Of a DNA stretch of 64,000 nt, positions 1 through 11,500 are shown one piece after another (positions within the stretch are counted from its first letter, which is position 1; the number at the start of each line of letters is the position of its first letter). The notes under the pieces were generated by a model. The model was not told the DNA's origin. It saw only the letters and a list, made by a program, of their open reading frames with translations, and did no database searches. The stretch covers positions 38,593,366-38,657,365 of the forward strand of contig CAIIXF020000001.1 of assembly GCA_903813345.2 (NCBI GenBank), given 5' to 3'. Origin of the DNA: Owenia fusiformis (Eukaryota > Annelida > Polychaeta > Sabellida > Oweniidae). The translations under genes were made by a program, and so were the position numbers.

Positions 1-326
1 TCCCCAAATCGAGACTTGTATTTTATTGAATCGGTCTAATTGAGCGTTATCCCTGCTTCAGACCAATTTGTTATTTCAGACCAATTTATTATCTTGTAGA
101 TTTAAATGTCCTCTTTTGAATATTCATAGTTAATTTGGGTAATGTATACTTTTCATGAAAAAAATTATTAGCCCAGGAGACCGTTCTCCAAACCGAGAAT
201 CGTCCTTTATTAGACTTTATAGACTTTAGCTCATACTTCTCAATTGACACGGGGGATAATTTTTCTGTCATAACTCAACAGCATATATATTTATTTATTA
301 CATTTATTTATTCACATGTACATGTA
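1..326. other. left edge, no gene seen
   Basis: AT-rich DNA with short open frames only. It ends at the TA that flanks the mariner remnant. Confidence 0.6.
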
Positions 327-1426
327 CGAGGGGTGATCCAAAAGTCTTGGACGCCTTACTCTAATTTTGTTGGTTTTTGAGAAAATTACTTCAAACTTTC
401 CAATAATAAAGATCAACAACCTAACTACTTTGTGTATTAATTTCATTGAGAAATGATATGTTTTATGTAGTTTTCTAGACAGTTTTTAATATGGGGTCCC
501 TGCCACCCGGAACGGTATTCACACATGACAACTTTCAGCCTTAAATGTTGCCGACATTTGACTTGTTTCGCAAGTCTTGACCACTGTCTTTCTTTGAATT
601 GTGAATGTTAAACCATGTTAGTTTACTTCCTTTCTTCTAGGCAACCATTTAATTGTATTTTAATTATAATGTCACATATGACAATGATTATACATGTCAA
701 ATTCTAAGAAAATGAGATCAGACAAGCAACCCTCATTCTGGTATCATTTTTGCTCCAAAATGGCTGCTGAAATGCAGAACATGAAAGAAATCAAAGTGGA
801 ACAAAGAATACTACAAAAAATTATCACTATTATTGACCTTTAGCAGCTACCATAATGTCATATGCACAATACAGTCTAGATATGGCTCCGTGTGATTTTC
901 TTCCTTTTCTCGAAGTTGAAAGGAGGGTTGAAAGAAAATGTTTTTTTACTCATTGGATGAGGTTTAGAGTAGCACTCCAGCAGCATTTGTATCACATGAG
1001 GAATGGCGGTTTCATAAATGTCTTCCATTCATTTGTAAAGCGGTATGAAAGATGGGATCAAATTTGTGGAAAATATGTTGAAAAGTAGGTCTTAATAGGT
1101 GAAGATGCTGATGGCAGATGACACTCAGATTGAAAATCGGAAAATCTCTCATATAATGACTGGTGTTAGGTTGTGCAACTGCACCTAAAGTATTTGCCAT
1201 ATTATAACAGTTGTGACGTGATTTGCTATATTTAAATACCGTTCCGGGTGGCAGAGACCCAGTGTTAAAAAATCTTTACCAAAAAGCTAAAGTATATTAT
1301 TTTCTGTTGAAACTTATACACAAAGTTGTTAAGATGTTGATCTTTATTATCTGAAAGTTTCGTGCAATTATATTAGAAAATAGCAAAGTTAGAGCGGGGC
1401 GTCCAAGACTTTTGGATCACCCCTCG
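327..1426. mobile_element. decayed mariner-like element with long (about 195 bp) inverted repeats
   Basis: Ends CGAGGGGTGATCCAAAAG and its inverse, both flanked by TA (325-326 and 1427-1428), the Tc1/mariner target. The arms stay similar inward to the motif CCACCCGGAACGGT at about 506-519 and its inverse near 1238. The middle holds a plus-strand transposase C-terminal remnant. Confidence 0.88.
855..1088 (+). pseudogene. mariner transposase C-terminal fragment
   Basis: 77-codon frame with YSLDMAPCDFLPF, matching the mariner YSPDLAPCDFFLF signature that carries a catalytic Asp, followed by the usual arginine/lysine-rich tail. The rest of the transposase is missing, so it is inactive. Confidence 0.8.
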
Positions 1427-2215
1427 TAAACATTTTAATTTGTATATTGCAGGCTATTTACAGTTGTTGACTGTTATCAATAAAATGTCCAATTAACTCT
1501 TTCGAATCATCACTTATACTTTCACAAACAGGAAAATAAATGTGATTAAAAAAATAGTCTATATGTATAAACATAATATAATACAGATATACTTGTGGTA
1601 ACATGTGCAGTCCCTCACATTCAAGTTTTCTTGACAAAAAGTTTAGTATGATTAGTCAATAAATGAATAATATGGCAAAAATAGGCCAAGTGAAGTCTAT
1701 GGCAAGGATAGGCCAAGTGCAGTCCATGTGGATACCTGGTAAAGTGTAGTCCATGTGGATATTCGGTACTACAAGACGGTCCTAGTGAGCAATATTGTCT
1801 ACACAGAAATGGTCCGAAACATTTTTAAATGTTTGTGTATATATATATATATACAAATGAATGTAGATTATTTTGAGGAATAAATGTATGACTAAATATC
1901 CTTTGGTGTATACAATATATTGAGTTTCTTTACTGGGAAGGATTGAATATGTGATTTATACTTAGGGTATATGATATTTTCCAGTATGACCAGGTGAATA
2001 GATTCTAATATGTGGTCAACCAGTTGAAAACAATTTTTGAGGAGGAATTTTTCAATATCAATTATATCCCCTGGTGTTATTCACCAGGCATAAGAGTATC
2101 ATGGCATATTCAATTTAACTTCAGCCTTTAAACAGACTGATTTTTGTCTACAAACAACCTTGACTAATACAGTGAAGGACTGGCTGTTGAATGAGCTATA
2201 TATTTTGATCACTAC
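1427..2215. other. 3' flank of TBC1D2, no gene seen
   Basis: AT-rich. Holds a small tandem repeat at about 1674-1765 (AGGCCAAGTGmAGTC and ATGTGGATA units). No clear poly(A) signal is assigned for TBC1D2. Confidence 0.5.
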
Positions 2216-2530
2216 GCTATAGAATTCATGACATCTTTCCTGTAGCACCTTTCTCTATATACTGTATCTTCATCTCTATAGAGTCACTTCAAGTCTATAC
2301 TCCCATCTATACTGTGGCACTCCCGGGGGGGGCACATCATTCTATATACTATAGTCCATATGGTATCTTCATCACTATAGAATTCAATTCTGTCCTATGG
2401 CACCTCTCTCTATACAATACAATGTATATCTTCATCACTATAAACTTAATTTTGTTGGTCCTGAAGCACTGTTCTCTAATCTCTATATATCTTCATCACT
2501 ATAGAATTCTTGTCTATCCAGTGGCAACTG
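2215..2530. repeat. degenerate tandem copies of the terminal exon 3' end
   Basis: The segment coding the TBC1D2 C-terminus (plus strand ATCTTCATCACTATAGAATTC) recurs at about 2370, and in weaker form near 2215, 2265 and 2430, each followed by a GTGGCAC-like block and CTCTATATA. Units are roughly 60-125 bp. Confidence 0.6.
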
Positions 2531-2578
2531 TGTTGATTTGAAGTCCTCTCTCAAAGCATCAAGTTCTTCAAGTTCCAT
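2483..2578 (-). CDS. TBC1D2: TBC1D2 exon 20: terminal exon and stop
   Basis: Acceptor tttcttttaaag, phase 0, then MELEELDALREDFKSTQL and an acidic end (YSDEDI) before TAG at 2483-2485. A short helix plus acidic tail at this place is typical of the family. The stop-proximal part is repeated in degenerate copies just downstream (2215-2470). Confidence 0.82.
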   Translation of the reverse strand: MELEELDALREDFKSTQLPLDRQEFYSDEDI

Positions 2579-5500
2579 CTTTAAAAGAAAATCAATGTTC
2601 TTAAGTTTCCTCAGATATTGATAATTATATATAATCACACATATACCATATTATCATATACAATTGTCTGTTCATGTATAATTTTGTCTCTTTATTTCAG
2701 AGATATTGTCTACAAGCCTATATTCAGCTTTTGCCAAGGGGGTTTACTTTTTTAAAAATTCCGGGGGAGGTCATTCGACCTGAAAAATCTTTTACTTGAA
2801 TGGTGTAAAACTATTTGATTTAAAAAAAGTTTAGGTCAGGGGGATTTGCTTGCACCCACTGGACCGGTGTAAAAGGGTAGGAGGTCCTATTAATTTATGG
2901 TCCTACTCTCCATTGATTTATATGGTGACCTCTTTGTGGTCTTTCCCTTATTATCTTATACACAATCAGGGCCAGTAAGGGCCTTTAAAAGGGGGACCAT
3001 AATTTCTTTCACACCGGCACTGGCTACAGGCATGATCTAGGAGTTCTAGTATATGGCTTACATGTCGTCGCATGAGAATAACTTTGTACTATCTCACATT
3101 TTTACGGAACTGAGAAATCAAGGTTTGAAAGTTTAGAGGTCTATATCTTACTTAGTATTGCTATGTGAAACTTGATTTTTTGTATGTCACCTGGTCTCAC
3201 CCTAGAGATATTTTATATGAAATATCATACCTTGAAACAATTTACAAGATCCTTTTTTAAAACTATGGAAATGGAGTTGATACAATTTCCCACTGGAATA
3301 ACAGCTTATTTCTAATTTCAAATTGTCATATCTGATATCAACTGTTTCAACCAATCAGCTCTCTAAGAATTGGTCATGTGACTTGCAAAACTTGGAGTTA
3401 TAACAATCTTATATTAAAACAAAGTATGCCAATATGCATGTTATTGTATCTAGAATGAAAAATAATGTTTTGCTTTGTAAAAAAATCTTCAAAAACCAAA
3501 GAATATTATTTAATAAAATAAAGAAAATTCAATTTATAAAACTTTAAAATCAATTTCTCAAATAAGTACAATTATTTCTTAATTTTGGAATCTCAGGACA
3601 CCCTTCAAAAAGAATTTATTGCCTTTGAAACTAAGGCAGAAGTACAATGCCTTGAAACCAATGATGCCAATATGGTCCCCCACATATTTCCCTCGGTATA
3701 AACCCTGTAGCCTAAACCTCCCAGCACATTACAATGTAGGTCCTAAGGGCCGGTCCGCTGGTCATTATCAGGTTATTTTTGATACAGACCAGTTGATTCT
3801 TTCACCGGGTATAGGAGAATAACATTGCAACTGGTCCGTAATTCCATTTTGACCAGCAGGTTTCAGATCCTTAGGGCCTAAGACATAACCAATTTTTATT
3901 ACATGCACATGGAAGAAATTTGAAAATAGAAAAATAATTTCTAATTAATTTTAGATTAATGAAAGGGATGAAACCTCGATTTAGGTAATCAAATTTTGTT
4001 CATTGGGATGCAGCTATCACTATCCATTCATTTTTTGTTGTTTGCTACTTTGTGGAGTACAATTGGGAATTGAAGCAATTGTAGAAGTGGAGACTAAGAG
4101 TGGCTCTTTTTAAAGAAATTGAACCAATTTGTTACTTTTCCAAAAGAAAATGTAGATGATCTAAAAACAATGATCCAAAAAAATGCAGAAGAAAGGACAA
4201 ATCTGAAAAACATACTAGTAAATAACTAAAAAGATCCCAGATGTTCAGTGAAAATTTTAAAGTAAATCATAGATGAAGAGAAAATAAAATAAGTGTTTTA
4301 AGGGACTATACTAACATAAAGATAACTCCTTATTGATATAGTGTATGGTCAGTAAAAGTTAAAGCTAGTTTAAATAGATTTAGCTTTTTTTCCACAAACT
4401 ATAAAACATCATTTTGAAAGAGATTTCAATAGTATACAGACAGTGATTGCCTTTGAGCGATGTAGTGCAAAATATGACAGTTACTATTTGTTTTGATTAC
4501 TATATCTAGTATATAACCTATTATTATGTACTCTATTTGAAGAAACAAATAAGTAGTCTTTCATTTTCAACATTTAATGATGACAGCTTCGTATATGCAT
4601 TTCTATTGCATTTGGCCATTCAAACCCCTATAAGACCTGGTAGCAAGGAAGATAAAGGGTACTTTTGACTGCTCACATGATCTAATTAACTGGTCATTTG
4701 TACTTTTCATCTTCCCTGGTAGCAAGGATTTAGGTTTTCGAGGAAATCAGTAATTCTATTTCATATCATGTGGCCATGAATAATCCAATGAGCATCCATA
4801 ATACAAAGAGTAATTGAGGGCATATAATTTGAATATGCATGGGATTACACATACTGTATCATTTTATTTTTTTGATCTACTTGTAATAGTTCTAAAACTA
4901 AACTGAAAGGCCAGGCATGCAAACTGGCATGGTATTGTGTTACAAAACATTATTTCATTCTAGATACAATAACATGCATATTGGCATACTTCGTTTTAAT
5001 ATAAGATTGTTATAACTCCAAGTTTTGCAAGTCACATGACCAATTCTTAGAGAGTTGATTGGTTGAAACAGTTGATATCAGATATGACAATTTGAAATTA
5101 GAAATCAGCTGTTTGTCTGGAGATGGTACAATTTCACACTGAATTCTAGCTTAATGAGAGGGAATTGAGATGGGGCATGTATCTGAGATGAAAGCCTGTG
5201 TTTCAAATAGTAAAATTCCATGTCTATCTCAATTTTTTTGAAAATGGCAGTTAGTACAAAGTTATTCTCACGCGACGATGTATGTTTATTGCTATGTCAG
5301 CAATACATGTACTACTTAATGAGATTTCGTTAGTAAGGAAGATAGTCCTTCCAACATAAAGGTAATGCTTACTTTAACTTGAGACAAATAGCAGCTACGT
5401 TTGGTTGCAATCGCCTTCATAGGGAAGGGATTCAATTCATTGAAGGCTATCTACAAACAAGACAACACAAGGTATTAACAAGCCATATCAGAAAAATGGT

Positions 5501-8500
5501 GACAGATATTGGCTGCAATGAGAAGACTTACTATAATAACATTGTATAGGTGTTTACTAAGTTTTAATGATTCAGTTTCAGTTTCAGATTACTGGGTCGA
5601 ATAAAAATGTTTTCTATGATGAAAACATTAACTATTTACATGTACCTGTGCAATTCTATTGCTATCCACCATATGTTCCCCTATGATGCGCATGTAGCGA
5701 TGTATGGCCATGCTGTCATGTAATTGCAATATTTCATCCTCCTTGTATTTGAAGAAAGCCAGAGCAAACCTGAAGAGCACCTAAAACAAAATAATCACAC
5801 TTAGGACAGGAAAATTGTTTTTGGTTACCAAGCATGTAGCAAGATTCCTTTTATTTATCAGTAGATTATTTTGTCTGAAATACTATTCTTATATCTGGTT
5901 GTGCATTAGATGGTAAATAAGAACAAATCAAAATCAGATATTTAACTTGAAATACTGGTACAATAACTAATCTTAACATATATACAGTTACAATCTGAGT
6001 TTTCAATTCAAAACCTTTCAGTATGAAATTTTCCCTTACCTTGCTTCCCTCATAAAGGAAAGCATCCCATATTCTGAGGAACATTTCTACAGGGATGTTG
6101 TCAACGAACACAGTAAGGAACCAATTGAATGTGAAAAGTGAAAGATCAACCTCTTTGTGCTCTAAGTGGCTGGCAAGTTTTGGAAGTTTATCAGCAATCA
6201 ATTCTTTCAGCACCCTCTATAAAAGAGCATCGCAATTTTAGCAACCGGAACCATAATATCTGCAACAATAATGACACAGGACAATCTTAGCCTATCTCTA
6301 AAACTCGGACAAGATATTTTGAAGACACTATGAAACAGAGAATGGTAAATCTAAGGAGAGCTAAATCAAATATAGAGCCATAGAGAATCTGTATGGAATC
6401 AGCAACACATCTCTCCAAGAGATGTAAGAGTCTACACCAGCCCGTAGCCAGAATTTTCTAAGGGGGGTTCACTTTTCCAAAAAATTCTAGGGGGGGTTCA
6501 CTTTGGCAAATTTGGCCAAAAATCACTCAAAAAATAGTCAGAATGCATGATTTTAAAGAAATTTTGGCCAGAACCCCCCCCCCCCCCCCCCTCCCCGGCT
6601 ACACTCACCTGGTCAACCTGAGCAGCTATAAGGGTTCTACTGAAGTAGTCTACAGGCATCAACACCTCTACTATACAAACAAGACACCAAAAGGCATCTT
6701 CCTCAGATAGGAACAACAGGGCTATTGCAGCAAGTCTGTTCAAACCCTAGATTTATAAACATGTACAATATTGCAAAGCATTACAATGACTCAACATGTA
6801 CAATCCCCACTTTTTAGTGATCATATCTAGATTTTCGAAAACAAACGTTGGCAATAATCATTGAACCCTCTTTTGTGCAATCAGCATAGAGTTTTTCAAA
6901 TGAGATTCTAAGAATTTTATCTGTATGCACATATTTGTACTTCAATTCTAGGATTAAGAAAGGTTCCATCGTGTTGTTCTGATAGACCAATTCAACTGAA
7001 TAATTTAAACGAGGACATGAATGTTAAGGATGCAGGTAGCTTGTGAATGAGAAGCCTGTGCTTAAAATCTTACCTGGCAATATCCTATGAGAGGATTGTG
7101 GTAACTGTAAGCCAGTAGCACCCTGCGTAACTTTGGCACCCCAGCAGAGTCAAGCTTTTCATAGTGTTTGTTATTGGGCAGAGTTCGTAGAAGATCTAAT
7201 TCAATCTAGAATTTAAATCACAAAATGTTGATGAATTAAGAATTAATCATAGTACACATGCAGGTACCAGAATCTAAATCATATTTCAATGATGTCATGG
7301 GAGATCAAATTTTAAAAGTTTTGTTACATGTAATCTATATATGTAAAGTGAGAAAATTTTACATGGCAGGCAGCTCTGAGACTAAAAGCAACATTTTTTC
7401 TGACCTAAGGCATTACTAAATTAAGTGTACATCTGGTAGTACTTGTATGTTGTCTGAGAATAAATGTCTACAATTCCCAAGGATATTGTCCCAGCTGAAT
7501 ATGAGACATGGTAAATTGGGGGAAGAGTGCTAGATGACATGAAATCCTACCTGCTTAGCTGCTGGGTTAAATCTATTGCTGCCTCTTCGTTCTCTTCTAA
7601 GCTTTTCATAATAGTTATCTCCCTTCTTCTGTTTAAGTCTGCTAACATGGTACATTGTACAACTACAATATGAATAAAAGAGAACTGCATAACTACTAAT
7701 ACATACTATACATGTCTTATTTTCAGTGTTTTACACTTACAAATATGTATTATGGCAAATCATGAGGTACCAAAATAAATTATTAATATCATTTTATAAA
7801 ACTATAAAAATATACAGTAAACCTGTGTACAGGGAATGCTCTCCATACTGGTTGAAACTGATCATGGATTGAGAAAACTGCACAATGACTATAATATTGT
7901 GATGCATAACATGATTACCTGCCCATTTGAAGTAAAGCCTTAGTCACATTTGCTCTACGAAGGGTGTGCGGTGGCTGTAGCTATTATGCCTGCATATTTC
8001 TCTTGATTGTGGGAAGCTATGGCCACCGTAGGGTTGCCGTAGATCAAATATGACTGAGGCAAGCCACATAAATGATATAAATCTTACAATTTCCATATCT
8101 TAGGCCTATAATCTGTATAGATCCCTCCCCTCACAAGGGACTTCAATTCAGGATTACGCACTATCTGCCTCTCTCCCTGGCCCATCATATAGTTCTCCCA
8201 TCTTACTTGGTTTGACTGTTCATACTCTGAATTCTAAATAAAAATATGCACCATATACATGTAACTGTAAATATTACAACACTGCCATAACTGAATTCAT
8301 CAATTAGATATCCAAAATTTTCAAGAAAGGCTCAGTGTTAAAGCATCACCCCATGCAGACAAATCACTTAAAATTGCATTCGTATGATGCAAGACTCAAC
8401 ATTCACCACAAAACTAGAAACATTTTGCCACCCATGAAACTAATTTCCGAAACACAAAAAAACACATATAAATAGTAAGGCCTGCACACATTTATATGTG

Positions 8501-11500
8501 TTTTTTTGTGTTTCGGAAAATTCGATATGTGATGTATATTTCTTAGTTTTCCAAAGAAATCTACGAATATTTTTTTGCGGTTTATCTTTACATCGTAATT
8601 TCAATCACCCCCATCACTTTTCAAAAGGCGTTATCTTGAAATATCAATACGTCATGCTATGTATTCTCATACTTATAGAACTTAATTTGGCTGTCATTCA
8701 CCATTTATTAAGCAGTAAAAAATAATTTGCTCCATGGGTGACAAATTATTTCAAGTTTTCTGGTGAATGTTGAGTCTCACATCATACAAATGTAATTTTA
8801 GGTGATCTGTCTGCATGGGGTGAAGCATTGAATGGTTCACTATGTCAAGTGCATTGCTTTAACATGTTTAAGGTGAAGTGAGAAGTTCACCACTACAAGT
8901 ACAAAGCCCTAACAGCTAAGCTAGCCCTTGAAGAGACATTTGTCAAAATAGCAATTGTATGCCTACAAATGTAATGAACTGAATATTGAGACATTAAAAT
9001 ATTAAGCCAGCACCATATGCCAATGTGTAATAATAATATCTGCTATGAAACAAACATCTGCTAACATTATGCATCTTCAAGTTCTCTAAACCATCAAGGT
9101 GCAGGAATATATTACCTTATATGATAAATGAAAACATATCACTACCACAAATCAAGGAAAAAGCATGTAAATATATTTATAAATTTATCAGCTTCATATG
9201 GGCTTATTAGCCTTTCGCAGATTATTGACATAGACAAATAGCCTCTCATATTTCTAATAATGAAGTGGAAGTTAATGAGTCTACTCGCTCCGAGGCAGTC
9301 ATTGTGTTTGCCATAGAGGGAGGTCTTTGAGGATCCAATGGACTGTCTTGTCTTCACACAATTCTACTGCATTCAAGACAGGCCTCTAACATTGTAATAT
9401 AAGGCCTTCAATTTTTGAGGGATAAGAGTAAACTAATGGCTATTGGCTAGTATCAGTCATTTAAACCATCCATGCTTTTTATTAAAAAACAAACATCCGT
9501 GCTGGGATAATGAAAAATTCATTCTTGGTCTACATGCACTTTGTACTTGTATGTAATTGCACAGTAGCGTCAATTACAGGTACAAGCAGTTTACAGTGTT
9601 ATCAGTATCACGCACAGCACCATTTTATGATTTTATGACACGCTTTATAAAGCTCCCTATTGGTACCAGTCTGTTGCACAGTACCAATCAAAGATACCAA
9701 TACTGAGCACAGCAACATGTCATAGAACCCTACTGTCACCTGGTCACTTTTTCCAAATCCTGCTTAACAGACAATTTACATGTATAGGCCTTTGGTAAAG
9801 CAGGTTACCTTCATTTTATTAGCAAGTTGTTCAGACTTTCTTTGGAGGCTGTTGGCTTTTACTTCAAGAGCATCTTCTGCATCGAATGGTAGCACTCTAA
9901 AGCCATAGTCATCATACTCTGCCACTCTGTATCATATAATATTGCTATAATCTACATTATAATAAAAGTTTGTAATTACAGTAAAACCTGTCGATAGTGA
10001 ACACCTACGGAGCTGCAAAAAATCTTCACTGTAGGTAGGTGTTCCCTACAGAGAGGGAATTTTATATATGAGTCAATGTAAAATACTGATATCTTTAATC
10101 AGCAAACGCATTGTATGAAAAACAGTCAATACTATCAAGTTTTTTAACCAAATCAAAATGTAGTATCTTGATTGAGAACTAATAATAGAAGATTCATACA
10201 TTGCTGATTGCTGCTCATAAGATAACTGAGCAATAATATTATATAATACTTTTAACCAGTGAATGGCATGATTTGATATAAACATATTTCAGAGAAAATG
10301 AGGGTCTTTAATTCACTCACGAAGGATTGGAAGGTCTTTGTGGTCTTTCTCTACCATCTGATTTAATGGCATCCTGAAGTAGGCGGGAGACCAGGTCATC
10401 ACTATCACCTCCGCTACCACCTAGGTGATAACAATAACAGCAATTAGCACAACATAAGAGTATGTGTACCATTCACCATAGACAATCGTTCTGTCAGTCA
10501 AACATGTATGTTATATACTTACATTTAGATTTTGTGCACATTTTTTGTATTCATATTAATTAGAAGTCTTCCACTGTAGTATAATAACCATTATAAAATA
10601 ACTGTTAATTAATAATTACTAACCATTAACAGCTAAATTAGATTCAACGTGTTTACATGTTATTCTATTTGCCACTTCAATTTTAGAGAGATGAAATTTA
10701 CTAAAAGCTTCAGTGATTTCATGGAATAAATGAAAGCCTTCATCTATCTCTTCCACGCACTCATCACCATGGCAACCATTGCTTATGTCATACTTTGATG
10801 GATCTGTCAGGTAAGGAGTTTTAAATAGACTGTTCCTGTCAACTGAGCCATGTCTGCTATTATGTAGGTCACTCCTATGTACCATATGATGGGAATCATT
10901 GGACTTGTTTCTAAATATTTGTAATCCTGTGTTGGATTGTTGAGATGGTATGCTGTTGGGGCTTGTTGGAGGGTTATAAATGAACCATGGATTAGAGCAA
11001 CTTATTTTATGTTTTTTAGATGTTGTTGGCTCAACATAATCACTATCCAACAGATCTATTCCATTGATACATGGATCCTTAACATCTTCAGTGTTGGTCC
11101 ATTTCAAACTTTTCTTTCCTTCCCCAAGCCCAGTGTTAACATGTAAATGACTTTGAGTGCCGTCTAAATTCTTACACTTTTGAATATCATCTAACCTATT
11201 GAGTTTAACATGGAAAAGTCTCTGAACTTCAGTTGTAATTGCAAACTTTGCTGCCTCCCTGTCATTGGTATCATCCAATACATTGTCCAAAACCTCACCA
11301 ACAGTCTCAGAGAGGTCATCGATTTGAAGTTTCAAAAATGTATGTACAATTCCTAAATGTTTTTTGATTCCCTCTGTTGACTTTTCCACTCTTTTAAACA
11401 TTATAGTATGGTACTTATAACTTATAAGTACATTGGTATGTTCAATGCTGATTAGTTCTTCCTAGTTCATGGTTTTGGAATAAGTTGTTATTGAATGTAA

